Of a stretch of 64,000 bases of DNA, positions 36,356-49,570 are shown piece after piece. Position numbers and translations under genes: made by a program. The notes under the pieces are model-generated. The model was not told the origin of the DNA. It saw only the letters and a program-made list of their open reading frames with translations, and made no database searches. Source of the stretch: Warburgia ugandensis (lineage: Eukaryota > Streptophyta > Magnoliopsida > Canellales > Canellaceae); NCBI GenBank assembly GCA_035236585.1, contig CP141139.1:35101217-35165216 (forward strand). Reading direction: 5' to 3'. The stretch's first letter is position 1. Each line of letters starts with the position of its first letter.

Positions 36356-36576
36356 ATCCTTTAGAAGATAATATATACCCTTTAATTCGCAAACAATTGT
36401 CTTTTATATTTGATAATGCCAGCATTGTCATCATACAAGGAATGATATTAATAACCATTCTCCCTCTAGATTGCTACCACACTGTCTAAATTCCTTATTA
36501 ATTAACCCTTTTTTATCTGAAAATTCTTGAGTTTTTATGTCCTAATTTAGTAAAAAATAATTATAAGGCTCTGGCA

Positions 36577-36578
<2 letters not shown>

Positions 36579-36607
<29 letters not shown>

Positions 36608-36626
36608 CATACATACATACATACAT
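36579..36626. repeat. (CATA)n microsatellite
   Basis: Twelve ACAT units without interruption, just upstream of a SINE head. Confidence 0.95.
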
Positions 36627-36642
36627 TCAATGAAAAACTTCA

Positions 36643-36720
36643 AGGGGAGCCTTGGCACAATGGTAAAGTTATCATTGTGTGACCGCGAGGTCATGGATTC
36701 AAGGCATGAAAACATCCTTG
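36643..36720 (+). mobile_element. SINE 5' part (tRNA-like head)
   Basis: AGGGGAGCCTTGGCACAATG and GAGGTCATGGATTCAAGGCA match the tRNA-like head of the SINE family. The 3' part diverges after about 36720, so it is either truncated or a different subfamily. Confidence 0.65.
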
Positions 36721-37121
36721 GAGGCAAACTCCCAAAGTTTGAAGTCGAGGTTTGTTTTAAGAGGTACGAACATCATGCTGCTACTTGGCACCATGAGAGA
36801 GGCCCTTCTTGCGCCACTGTGCTAGTAGGCATTAGCAATTTGGCTTAACTAATAGATATTTCTTAATAGAACGTTTGTTTCTCCAGGTAGGTTCTCCCTC
36901 TTTTACTTAGTAGGTACGCATTGGACTTGAAATCAGAACTTCATGGTTGTGAGACGAGGAACTAAACAAACTCAGCAAAGTGCTCAAATCCTGAGTGGAC
37001 TTATAAGCTAAACTTCTCATTTTCTTTATTTTCATTCTTATGAGGCTCTGAATTAATTTGGCTGTTATCGAGAAGAATTCCATTCAAGAGAGTATATGGA
37101 ACAAAATAACCACTAGTATTA
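36721..37121 (+). other. Intergenic DNA, no gene seen
   Basis: No coding or repeat signal recognised apart from the SINE pieces at its ends. Confidence 0.45.
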
Positions 37122-37134
37122 AGTTAAAATTAGG

Positions 37135-37319
37135 AAGAGGAGCCTTGGTGCAACGGTAAAAGTTGTCATCATTGACCTTAAGGTCACGGGTTTAAGGTAT
37201 GAAAACAGCCTCTTGTAAAAATACAACATAAAGCTGCATACTATAGGCCCTTGTAGTCCGCACCTTCTCCGGACCCTACATAGGCAGGAACTTCGTGCAC
37301 TGGGCCTGCTCTTTTATTC
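37135..37319 (+). mobile_element. tRNA-derived SINE, full length
   Basis: AAGAGGAGCCTTGGTGCAAC head, GGTCACGGGTTTAAGG B-box-like word, and GGAACTTCGTGCACTGGGCC tail. Clear target duplication AGTTAAAATTAGG / AGTTACAATTAGG (37122-37134, 37320-37332) with one mismatch. Confidence 0.85.
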
Positions 37320-37332
37320 AGTTACAATTAGG

Positions 37333-37984
37333 CAAAGAGGTGACTTGTTTCAAAAAAAAAAAAGAAGGAAAAACAGCAGATTCCTTCTCCTTAAATTGAA
37401 CCACTATCATCTTGGACCGCACTATGTATGCTCAGAAAGCTTTATATAGAGATCTTATGATGAAGCAAAAAACAATTCCAATGGTATTGACATCGAAGTA
37501 TCGTACCATTTGAACCTTTAGACGCAAAAGGAGTATCAAAGGTTAAACCTTTCAACCTTAAGCTTGTCCTGGTCGAAGATAAACTGAAGTTCTTCACTGA
37601 GGATTGGAAAAGAAGGAAACCTCATATAGTCAAAGCATTCACATGGCTCCCCGCTTTCAATAGTGTACTCAGACAAGACTAGCTAGATAAGAAGACCCTG
37701 CATACTCCCAATTTGTAGTCTACTGTACTGTAAAGACTTGGAATCAACAGCCCATATTTTCACTAATTCTGAAAATAGGCATGGCCTCAGTTCCTCTCCC
37801 TTTATCCTATGCACTGGATTATGCCAGCTGAAGACTAGTAATTGCAGTTCAAAGACTGCTACGCTATACAAATTGTAAAATCTTTGGCAATTGATGATCC
37901 AATGCGTGTGTATATATGCCTTGGCCACAAAGAGTGGAGATCTAGGGGTATTAGCAGAACTACCTAGGCCCATCTTACTAAACA
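37333..37984 (+). other. Intergenic DNA between SINE and repeat copy b
   Basis: An open frame on the minus strand (37683-37985) starts MFSKMGLGSSA, resembling KKMKLGSSA of copy a, but no known domain is seen. Left unassigned. Confidence 0.4.
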
Positions 37985-38215
37985 AAGAAATAAGCAGATG
38001 ATCAATAACAGGGAATCTGCCACAAGATCTATGAAGCAGCAGCAGCTGCTAGATAATGGAAACATTGGAGACCCCTCCCTCTATCAAGCAATTTTCTTCT
38101 CCTCCTACAAATAATAACTAAGAGGATTGCTAACAACAGTAAAGCTCATATTCAGTTACGGAAAGGCCCTACATTTCCCAAAACTTCCATCATCAAATGA
38201 TCATAACCCTTTGTC
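37985..38215 (-). repeat. Unclassified dispersed repeat, copy b
   Basis: Contains GGGAATCTGCCACAAGATCT, CTCCCTCTATCAAGCAAT and CATCATCAAATGATCATAAC, each with a close counterpart in copy c at 58.5-58.9 kb. Confidence 0.55.
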
Positions 38216-38513
38216 ATATTTGGAATTGCTATACCTAGTGGAATGCACGTGCGTGACACGTTGATTGTATTAATTATTTCTATTTTCTCAGCATTTTTTT
38301 TCTAATTAAAATATGAGTCTTTATTTTTAATATTAGAGATGAGAGAAGGTTTTTTTTTTTTTTGAGATATTCTTTGTTTGTATTTTTGTGCTGGTTCTAG
38401 CAGTTACACTTAAGCTAGATGATTCTAAAGGAGTCTCTCACCTGGGTGACCAAGGTTTGAAACTGTATATAAGGTGTGTTTATGTAACTCTAAGAAAAAC
38501 AAGATCTTAGCTC

Positions 38514-38622
38514 AAGGGCAGGGCTGAAGCCCCGGTGCACGAAGCTCCTGCCTATGCGGGATCCGAGGAAAGGGAGGACCACAATGGTCAATAGTCCGCA
38601 GCCTTACCTCTCATTGATGTGG
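38514..38622 (-). mobile_element. 5'-truncated SINE
   Basis: Reverse-strand 3' part of the SINE family (CCGGTGCACGAAGCTCCTGC, GCAGCCTTACCT). Confidence 0.75.
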
Positions 38623-39869
38623 TAATATGGTAATAGTGGCATTGATAAAACTGATTGTTGGATTCAAGTAAATTCCACATAAGTGCGCCCATGTAGGCCA
38701 AAAAAGTGCCTAGCTTGGTTGATTAAGCTAATGCTAGTTTTGCATATAGTAGTACTCCTTCAGTAATATGGCACTGGTGTGGAAGTTTATCCATGCTTTG
38801 CCAATTTTGTTATCCTATACAAATGCTTCACGAGGAAAAGCTTTATATAAGCAAAACTATAACAGGATAATATGAAATATCTCACATGAATAAGATTACA
38901 GTTATCCCCGTCAATCAGTTGAATAGAAAAGTTTCAATAAAGAAGCTATTTAAGAGGCGTTTTCAATTAGAATATCTCTTATTGTCCTACGCTTTCCTCG
39001 GCTGATACAGGGTCTAATGCGCCAAAGTTGCAAATAGGGTCTATTGCGCCACACCCCAAAAATCTTGTCAACTGGGATGATGAGCCGGGGCTGTTCAGAG
39101 TTCCTCACCTCGTTATTTCCTTACACTTTGTCCCGTATACATATTCAGTTACACAATCCTTGCTGAGATCATCTAGTGAAGGTCTCTTGGTGCACAGCCT
39201 ACCAAAAATGTCAGTTTTGACATTCCCCAATTCACTTGCCAATGATCCCCTATTGTGATTCCTTTCTATCTATATAAGTCTGGAGTGGCTGGAATACATT
39301 GGTGAGCTACATACAAGTGAGACCCACCATTGTAATAATCGTAACCCTTTATCTGGTTAGATGTGCTATGGATGAGAGACAGAGAAACTTTATCCCACAA
39401 TTTCACAATACAAGTGTTTGCATATGGTACTTTGGGAGATGAATATAAATTGGCAGTTTTGCCTCTTTCTAACTGTGTTTTTTAAGGATAGAAATAACAG
39501 GCTAGGATCACCATATGGGTAGCATAAGTTCTCCTTTGAAATAAAGGCTAGAATTATGTAATTGAGGAGTTTTTCCTTGGAAAAAAATTCCCACAGTATT
39601 TGTCCTTTATGAATTTAATGAAAGGACATGTAGAGGTTGCATATGTAAATCCCATCTAAAGAAATATATAAGGTTTATTTCTATTTGCCTACGCAAGCTC
39701 CTACAACATATTCCTGAGAAAAACAAGCTGTCATGAGTGTGTTTCTGTTATTTTATAAAAGGGGCAGAAACTGTAGAACATCACAGGCAAAATAGTATTT
39801 GCGAACCTTGTCTGTATTTCGGTAGTCAAAAATTTTCATTGCATTACCAATTAGATAAAGGGTGTCAAT
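38623..39869 (+). other. Intergenic DNA, no gene seen
   Basis: AT-rich sequence with no recognised coding frame or transposon. An ATAATCGTAACCCTTTAT word near 39.34 kb resembles part of the unclassified repeat and may be a small fourth trace of it. Confidence 0.4.
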
Positions 39870-40402
39870 ATCAAACCAAGTTTCAGCTACGACAAGTCAG
39901 TGTGTCTCGACCGTGCGGCACTCGTGGTTATGTTCCACGTGTGCATCCGAGTCACAGTTCTAACATAGTGCTTAGCTCCTTAGGCCACTGGAGAATATAC
40001 ACGTAACTTAGGAAGTACGAGAGAGTTTGAGTGAATGAAAAACTTCTATGATACTCAAGAGAGCTTATAACTTATAAGGTTATTTGCCAACGAGGGATAC
40101 TTTCGCTTATATAGGTTGCTACCTCCTTGACTAATGGCTAAGATCATGTGCATGTGTCTTACATCTAATGGTTGGGATTCTTCTAGATCCCTTTCTAGAA
40201 CAATCTAATTATGCTAGATATATTCACATATAGTTTAGAACATCTGCAAAATTATATACAGTCTACACAGTTCTAGGGACTTGGGCCTTTTAGAGTCGTG
40301 TTGTGAACACTGGCATTGTATACAAGCTTTGTCCATGCTCTATGTCCAAGCTTCTCTAGCCAATCTTTATGCCTGTGGGCTTCTCATAGTAGGCCTGTGT
40401 CA
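39870..40402 (-). repeat. Probable 3' LTR of gypsy fossil 6
   Basis: Ends (plus strand) GGCCTGTGTCA followed by TTCTCCCTC purine-tract complement. CATCTAATGGTTG and a GCTTATATAGG box resemble the LTRs of fossil 4. The left boundary is approximate and no second LTR was found to test it. Confidence 0.5.
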
Positions 40403-40993
40403 TTCTCCCTCGCTTGATTTTGTCGATATCCTTGTCACCTCGTTGTCTTCGTGGTACCGTTAAACCATATCTTTGTATGCCCGTAACATGTTCGTTCCCA
40501 ACTTTCCTTCACTAGCTAGTACACCTTTTCATTGTACCAAGTACTCTGTGTGTGTAAAATCATTGCATCCACTTACTCCTAGGTCCAACAATATGGCTTT
40601 AACCTCCTTATCTAAGGCTATGATCATGTTTCTAGGTGCCCTCTTTGTCATCCATGTCCCTTGGTCCTCTGGATTTTCATGGTAGGATTTTAGCAGCTCA
40701 CATTAAAGGCTAGATGAATCTTCAAGCTTGGTGGTAGGTCAAGCTTGTAGGAGACCTTGCCCGCCTTCTTAAGGACTTGGAAGGGTCCCTAATACTTCCT
40801 CACTAATCCATTGTGGACCTTCCTAAACACTTTAAACTGTTGAGAAATGATCTTCACTAATACTAAGTCTTCATTCTTGGGCTCAATGTGTCTTCTCGTA
40901 GCATCCTCTACCTTTATCATTCTTTTAGATGCCTTGTGAAGGTAGGACTTAGCTCCTTTAGCTTATTCATGCCAGTCCTAAGCAAATTAAAAA

Positions 40994-41149
40994 GTGCAGC
41001 TTAGTGCATGAAGCTCCTAATGCAAGGTCTAGGAAAGTGGCTGATCACAAAGGATCTATTGTTTTTGCAAGAGGCTGCTTCTATGCCTCGAACCCATGAC
41101 CTCCAAGTCATAGGACAAGAATCTTGCTGTTGCACCAAAGCTCCCCTTC
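40994..41149 (-). mobile_element. tRNA-derived SINE in gypsy fossil 6
   Basis: Reverse-strand copy with GGGGAGCTTTGGTGCAACAG head and GTCATGGGTTCGAGGCAT B-box-like word. The 3' part is more diverged than in other copies. Confidence 0.75.
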
Positions 41150-44100
41150 TAATAAGCCAATAGACTTATTCCTTTGTACATTGTAGCCATTGTATGACAA
41201 GCGAGTGGCTGTTGACCTGTTACTAGTTGAAACAGACTCTTGTTGGTGATCTTACTTCTTTGTGAGTTGTACTATAATTGAGCTATGTCCAATAGGCCCA
41301 CCCAATCCCTTTGATTGTCACTAACAATGTGCCACAAAAACTCCTTTAGTAATGCATTGATTTGCTCCGTCTAGTCATCTATCTAAGGATAAAAACTTGT
41401 AGAGAAGTGCAACTCTAGGCTAGTAGCTTGAATACCTCAATCCAAAATTGCCTATGAACCTTGGATCACTGTCATTCATAGTGTTTGTTGGCACACCCCA
41501 ATAATTGTTCATGTTCGTCACAAATAATCTAGCTGCGTCCTCAACTGTGAAATCTGTTGATGACGCTATAAATGTGAGATACTTAGAGAGACTATCCACC
41601 ACCACTAGGATAAAACCACACCTCTCTACCTTAGGTAGCGTAGAGATGAAATCCATGGACACACTTGCCCATGGTCTCTCTGCAAGTAGTAGGGGTTCCA
41701 ACAACCCACCTTACTTAGCACGCTTGTTCTTGTCTTGTAGACACATAAGACAACTACTCATTTAACATTGCCTTTTAATCTTGGCCAAAAGTATGCGGCT
41801 CCTAGTAAGCCTAAGGTTTTCCTTTGTATGAGATGGCTTACCTACTTATTGCCATACCAGTCCTTCACAAGTTCCCTTCTTTAGCTTCCATATCTTGGCA
41901 CGTATAGTTTCTTGGCCTTTGGGTAGAGTAAGCTATCCTCTACCCAAAATCTCTTGGTCTTTCCCTCTTTAGTCATCTCCATGAGTCTTTTGGCTTGAGG
42001 ATCTTCAAGTAGGTCTTGTTAGGAAGGATATTTTGTACTTGACTAAGGGAAGCAACCTACACCTTCATAACCACCTCTACTTTTAGGCTCAAGGCATCAG
42101 CAACTTGGTTGGTTTAGTAGGGATGATACTCTAAGATTATGTCAAACTCTATTCGGAAGTCTTGCCACCTTGCTTGCTTTGGCCTCAATTTCTTTTGGGA
42201 CTGAAAGCAGCCAGTGACAACAATATCTATTTTTCATGATAAACTTGAAGCTTAATAGATAGTGCATCCATGTCCTTAGGATGTGCACAATAGCTACCAT
42301 CTCCTTCTTCTACACTGTGTATTGCATTTCTGCCTCACTTAGTTTCTTATTCTCATATGCCATGGGTGGCCTTCCTTCATATGCACTCCTCCTAGAGCAA
42401 AGTCTGATGCATCTATCATGACCTCAAAAGGTTTAGTGTGGACAAGTAGCTTCAGAACCAACTCCTTCATGACAACCTTCTTCAAGTCATCAAAGGCCAT
42501 TTGACATGCTTCCGTTCATCTCCATGCACAATCTTTCTTAAACAACTCAATCAGTGGGGCATCCTTATGAGAGTATCCTATGATAAATCTCTTATGGTAG
42601 TTGACAAGTCCTAGAAAGGACCTCAGGTCTAGCATTTTGGAAGGAGCTTTCAATTCCATGATAACCCAAAGTTATTTGTATCTTTCAAGTCCCTAGTCCA
42701 ATGTCCTAAGAAGGACACTTTCCTTTGGGCAAAGACACTTCTCCTTCTTCACATATAAGGTATTTTCTCTAAGTACCTTGAACAAGAAATGTAGGCGATC
42801 CACAAGGTCATCCAAGGTCTCGTTGTCCGTTATTATATCATCTAGGTAGTCCACCATGAATTGGTTCGAGTAGGGATGGAAAAGTTTGTTCATAAGGGTG
42901 CAAAAAGTTGTAAGTGCATTAGTTAGCAAAGGGCATAACTAGGTTTCACACCTTGTCACACGTGCAGTCATGGACTTGGCAGTATCCCATCCTTCAATTA
43001 AATTTGATGAAGTACCTCACACCTCAAAGTTAGTTGAACAAGTCAGCAATAAGATGTATAGAATACTTATTATTGATTGTTACCTTTTTTAAGGTCATAT
43101 AGTGATGCATAAACAAAGGCTTTGGTCGTGCTTGGTTTAAAACAACACAAGTGCCCATATGGTGCCTTGGAGGGTTGAATATACCTGGCTTCAAGTAGAT
43201 CATTCAATTGTTTCTTTAGTTTAGGGAACCTGGGTGGAGCCATCCTATAAGGGGCTTTGGCAAGGGTTTGGCTCCAACTCTAGCTTGATATTACGATCCA
43301 CATCTCTCCTAGGTGGTAGCTTATAGCTCATATCTTTGGTGTTGGTGGCTTGGCTTGCTTGGCTTTCATAGCTTATCACCTTTGGCTTATATGGCTAAGG
43401 TGGCTAGTATGGCTTCATGCAAAGGTAGTGGACTTTGCATGGCTTGTGGATGGGCCCATTTCAAGTACCTTTAACTCCTCTAATTGCACCATTGTTTGTT
43501 TTAAAGATGATCTTGACCCTTGATTATACCTTGGACTTTTAAAAATGAGCCAAGGCTCTTGCCTTTGATCTTGAACTTCAATCTTGATCTCGGCCATTAG
43601 ATCACCATCTTGATTCCTACAAAAAAATGAAAAACTAATTAAATCTTTAAAAAATATGATTAATCTAATACTTACTTTAAATTAGACTCTAAACCTATAA
43701 AATATCATATTTTTAAAGTATTACGTAAAAAATGCATGTATTATAAATTTTAGCCTAAAATCCTAATTTAATACTATAAATTATAATACATAGGCAACTA
43801 ATTGAGTGGTTTTTATATAGAATTAAACATTGATCAGTAGCTTTTCTAGCAACTTAGTTGGCAAGATTTCCTTAAATTCTTCTAAGACCTTAAGTATAAA
43901 TAGGGGTAAATCCTTCTTATCCTCCTTCTTGGGCACTTCCACTATTGTAGTCAAGTAGGCTCTTTCCTTTCCCCGTCTTTACTTTGCTTGAAGGTCGAAA
44001 CCATGAATGGACTATTTTCTTCCATGATGCATATGGTTCTAAGGAAGGCATGGGGATGGCACTGGCCAGGCTTAGGATCTCTATGCCTAGTATGACTTTG

Positions 44101-44640
44101 AAACCATTAAGAGGAATAGTAGAAAAGTTCATCTTACCTTGCCATCATTTCATTTTAATTGCTATTTCCTTTGTTTATCCATGAATTGGCATGGCTTCAG
44201 AGTTTATGGCCTTGATTTTGCATGCCTTCTTACTCACTTGTAGTCCCACCCTCTTGGCCTCTTCTTTAAAGATAAAGTTGCATGTCTCTCATGTGTCCAC
44301 CATGGCCTTGGTCGACCTCACATTTATTCACACATTTGCATACATGAGCTCCTTCTTAGGGGCCTTCATAGACATGGGTGGTCACTTGATTGCATTATGG
44401 AGTTGGAAAGCTCCCATCCTAGGTTCTTCTTGAACCTTGTACGCTCCTTGTTGAGGGAACTAAGGGCTTTCTTCTATGAACAATTTTATGGCCCTATGGT
44501 TTGCATTGCAAATAAAGCACCTATTAGGCTTCTTCCTATAGAACTTACATTTTGTACTTTAGCTCTTTTTATTGTTTCTTATGTCTTCTTTGTGGCATAG
44601 CTTCATATCTCCCCCACCTTTCACATTATAAGGCTTGTTG

Positions 44641-45486
44641 GATGTTAACTATTACATTTTAGTCCAAATACCCCTAATTTACTGTTCAGTTAGATCATTT
44701 AATCTTTCAAATTTGCAAAATTTAGCTCCAATTGACCATCCAATTATTAATTTGTCAAAATCAATAGTAAGATAATCATTAGAGCTTATCATATGCTTAA
44801 TGTACAGTTTAGATGACTCTAATTTGGTCTTTTGTTTTGTAGATCAACCAAAAGAGGTATGAATGGCTCAAATCAAATTTCAATGACCCAGATCACTCAA
44901 CAAGGATTAACGGTGTAGATGGAATGGTTCTTTAAAAGAAACTTTGTGTTAAAGGAAAATATGAAAAAGATTTGAAAAGTCCCCCTAGTTGGAAATCTCC
45001 ATGGTGGAAACTAAACCAGAAGGAAAGTGGAAAACCAATTTAAAAGGTAGTAGGCTTTGAAGAGAGGAAAACACCAACCACCACCTCCTTTCCATTTTTG
45101 GCAAACCAACCCCTCTTTTAGGCTGGCCGTATAAGGAAATTCACAACCCTTTCTCTCACTTCTCTCTTCTTCCCTCTACTCTCCACCTCTTTCTCTTCTC
45201 TTTTCCCTCTTGGGCTAGATCGTAGGAAGCACCGCACCCCTTTTTTCTGTTTTTTTTTTACTTCATCATTTCACTCTTTTCCTTTGATTGCCATCCATTC
45301 TGTTTTGTTTTCCTTTTCATCATCATTCCTTTGCCTCTTATTATCTCTTTTCCTTCTATGTACCGCACCATTCCCAACCAAGCAAACCAGCCACCCATCT
45401 CTTCCTCACCACTCTCAAACCTCTTTCCTCTCTTTGGCTAGATACTAAGAGGAAACCATCGCTACCCCCCTTTCCCGTTCTCCTAT
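44641..45486 (+). other. Non-coding, AT-rich then pyrimidine-rich
   Basis: From 45.1 kb the + strand is strongly pyrimidine-rich after a GTATAAGG-type box. This resembles an LTR promoter and leader or a plant 5' leader, but no downstream gene or second LTR supports either reading. Confidence 0.35.
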
Positions 45487-45941
<455 letters not shown>

Positions 45942-48900
45942 TGTGACGACCCATGTTTTTATAAAACATTTTGTAATATATTTTTGCAAAGACAGGGCTC
46001 TTAGTAGTAAAAAAATTTTACAAAACAAAGCAAGGAAAATTCTTTTCTTTAGAACTTGTTTTGTAAAACCTAAGTCATCACTTCATAACATAAGTAGAGT
46101 TTTGTATAAGATAAAATTCTATTGAAGGAATAAACTTTTATTAAACTTTAGGATCCATCCAATGGTTCATAGTATAGCCTGGTATTATGACAATACTTGT
46201 CCAAATTACATAATCCAAATTTCAAAGCTCACATACAATAAAAACTCTCAATACATATAATGCTTTCAAATAAAATACATGTCTTCAATGGATATACACT
46301 AATTGATTATTCTTTCAAGTCTTTAGCTCCTAACTCTCCTTCTCTGTATCTGAGATATTGTAAACATTCAAACATTTATAATATCTCAGCAAGTTGTGCT
46401 TGGTAGGGGATTAAAGAAGTAATATAATTTGACAATATAATCTTAATACTCATTAATCCTATTACTCATTTCTTTCATAAACATGATCATGGATCAATCT
46501 CATTTCTATATCCTTTATTTTATCATTTATGTACATCCTTATACATAATGTATATGAAAAAATTCATTAAAATATTAAAAATATTTAATTCTCATTCCCA
46601 ACTAAGCTGATCAACTCTTTCAATTATAAGAGATCAATAAATCAGCTAGTTACTATACTGGGAATTTCTTCTTCTTTTTTTTTGGAATATTGGTAATATA
46701 CAATTACCTGACATTTCATTATACCATATATAAGGCATTTCACTATGCCTATCTCACATGCATCATAGTGCAAAATAAATCAAAGGACTACCATGTTTGC
46801 AGTCTAATCCGTACAGCACCCGGATAACTACTCAATAATCCACTCATACCATATTCAATGGAAATGTAAAATCCATGTCCATATGGGGGGACCATGGTTG
46901 TCGCAGTGGCGGCCTTCCCATAATTGCCCCACCTAACTTTCTGCCTTTCTTAGGTATGAAATTCATCATCAACAAATTTCGAAGAGTGGCTAGCCAAACC
47001 CTTATAACTCCCCTAGCATAGCTTCCGCAGGCCTATGTTATGCCTGTTTAATGCAAAATCACAAGCATCCATACTCGTATGTAAAATATTTCTTAGATGT
47101 ATTAGACAATATATCTGTTTATCTAGGGCTAGAATATCTTCTACTTCCTTATTCACTTAGGATTTTCTTCAACTCTACACTTAACCATTTCATATATATT
47201 TTCTCATTATTTAGTTGGATCATAAGGATTTAGAATAAGGTATTTGCATTATACATGTCAACAATTATATGCATAAGATCATATATTCAATATGTGTCTT
47301 TCATATAAATGCATTCATAAAATCCTCCCACCTCAATAGGGTATTCTTACTCCTTGAAGTCTGTCATAGTCTTAATCAACATATATCTGTCAAATCATAC
47401 GTATAATGTCATCTTTCTATCCAAAGGTACATACTACATAGTCTTTTGATCATCCTTAAGTAGGATGATCTGAATCATTCTACCTTGAATCAAATATGAT
47501 TAAGGGTTCAGATCTTTTAACATAATAAATCTATATTACAAGTATATTCACCTAATAATAATTCTTTTCTTTTGTTGTTTTTGATCATTCAAAATCTCCT
47601 CTTGGATTCTTGTTTAATCATCCTTATCTTATTTACAATATTTAATAGGATTAGTTAATTTGCTAACTTTTTATGTTCTTATTATTATTTCTTAACTAGT
47701 TAGTGTTACTAGTTTGAAGATAATTTATTTACTCATAATTCTAGACAACTCCTCTTATTTTCAATTGACTAACGCTTACCAGCTACAGGCTGCTTAAAAA
47801 GTGGTTACTTCAATCCTCATGTAAGGAGGCGTTTAGACATCGACAAACATCACTCGAAGGTGAGGGAAGAGCAAGGCTCTATTAGATAATCCCCTTAACC
47901 ACAATATTCAATGTCCACTAGAGTGACCTTAACTCAACCTTCCATAAGGTTCCTACGAGCTTGTAAACCCCATTTTATCTCTACTTGATTTTTATTAATG
48001 TCCATGATCATATAAAATGTCATTCATGAATATGTATTATTCTCTTAATTTGGGCTAAGGAAATGGTAAATTCTTCCTTATATTGTCCTACTAACTATAG
48101 CCCTTACTAATTAAGTCCAAGTCAAGTCATTCCTTCTTATTTATGTCATGAAACTCTAATTTCTCATTAGGTTACATTTTTGGTATTTTATACTCTTTAT
48201 CATAATTAATTATCAACTACATCTACTAAGGAATATGATAATAATGAATCATAAACTTCAAAGCATAAAACTAATATAAATTCAATAATCTAAGGATATC
48301 AATACTATGTAACTACTATCATGATCCCTAATTAATAAAATCAAATTAAACTAACATGATCTTAACTCATAAATTTATTACCATCTTAAATGAAAATCAT
48401 ACTATAGTCCATACTCAAATTAAACTAGCATGGCCCTAATTCATATATTACTTATCCTAAGGATATTTAAAGAAAATTATGTGTACTAACATGGCCTTAA
48501 GATGATTAAATCTAACCATCTAATAACATGTAAATCATTTACATCAAAATGAAGAAATAACTTAGCATGGATCCTATAATCATGCCATAAATTAAAGTTA
48601 AAATGAATCTAATAATTAAATAAAATCATACTGAATAATTTATATTATTAGAGGCTTTTAATATGATCCAACCATTAGATCTTAAGTCATTTCCTTATAT
48701 CTGGAGCTTTTACTTCATTATAGGTTCAAATATCATCTTCACATGTTTTTGTCATAACTGATCAATGATCTTACTATATCTCATCATTATTAACTCTATC
48801 TAACCCATCCATAGGATTTGATCATGCTTGGTCTTACTGATCAAGAAAGTTTCTTTACAAATTATTATAGATCTGTCATATTAAACCCTCAATTTCACAT

Positions 48901-49053
48901 ATTCTTATCATTATAACATAAATAGATCAGATCCTTAAGGTCTGATCATCTCAGATCTTCAAGATCATGGAAGTAAGAATCTTATTTCCTTTAAATAGAA
49001 AGTTTCATGCAATATTTCCTAAATTTTATTATTTCATATGAAATTAGACATCA
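45942..49053 (-). other. AT-rich non-coding block, possibly a long LTR
   Basis: About 3.1 kb without coding signal. It begins TGTGACGACCCATG, a word I associate with ends of some plant gypsy (Tekay-type) LTRs. On the minus strand it has a CTTGCTGAGATATT...AATATCTCAG stretch resembling one at about 55.65 kb. No paired repeat with target duplication was found, so the LTR reading is tentative. Confidence 0.35.
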
Positions 49054-49124
49054 AACTCTGCCAATTTCGATCCCAAGCCCGGATGAAAAAGGAGGGTCTT
49101 ACGTCAGGTGCCAACTAGCAAGGG

Positions 49125-49220
49125 AGAAGTTGAAGATGATTGTGTTATTTCTTTCTTACAAATGAATATACATTTGTATATTAGTTTGTGAGAAAGAAAT
49201 GAAAATCATCTCCACTTCTT
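49125..49220. repeat. Hairpin-forming inverted repeat in the LINE leader
   Basis: Left arm 49125-49171 and right arm 49176-49220 are near-complementary (AGAAGTTGAAGATGATT against AATCATCTCCACTTCT and TTTCTTTCTTACAAA against TTTGTGAGAAAGAAA) with a loop of about four bases. A second copy of the right arm lies at about 49253-49304. Confidence 0.8.
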
Positions 49221-49371
49221 AAAATATGGCAACCCTTGCATCAGGTGCGCATTTGTATATTAGTTTGTAAGGAAGAAATGAAAATCATCTTCAACTTCTT
49301 AAAACTATGACAACCCTAACATGACATGAATTGAAAACTGACATTCCCTTCAGATAGGGCATTCCCCATAA

Positions 49372-49570
49372 GCGATGCGTTGCATCGGATCCCAGGTGCG
49401 GTGAAAAATAGGCAAGGCTTGCTAGGGTATTCTCCCAGAAGCGACGCGCTACGTCGGATCCCCGGTGTAGTGAAAAATGGGCAAGGGCTCCTAGAGTGTC
49501 CCCTCAGAAGCAACGCATTGCATCAGAACCCAGGTGTAGTGAAAATTGGACATGGGTTCATGCCATGGAG
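49372..49570 (+). repeat. 69-bp repeat, three units, probably translated
   Basis: Units start near 49372, 49441 and 49510. Read in the endonuclease frame they give HRIPGAVKNRQGLLGY-, RRIPGVVKNGQGLLEC- and HQNPGVVKIGHGF-type repeats of 23 residues, directly followed by FRIATWNIGTLTGKSLE of the endonuclease. Confidence 0.8.

Larger units (their letters stand above)
39870..44640 (-). mobile_element. Decayed Ty3/gypsy LTR retrotransposon (fossil 6)
   Basis: Minus-strand fossil. Right to left: gag remnant with a zinc-knuckle-like stretch (about 44.6-43.9 kb), protease and reverse transcriptase (about 43.3-42.7, with MVDYLDDII), RNase H (about 42.5-42.1), integrase (about 41.8-41.3, with SVSMDFISTLPKVE and GFILVVVDSLSKY), then the 3' LTR. 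No 5' LTR was found. Broken, with many breaks, and old. A SINE is inserted at 40994-41149. Confidence 0.75.
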
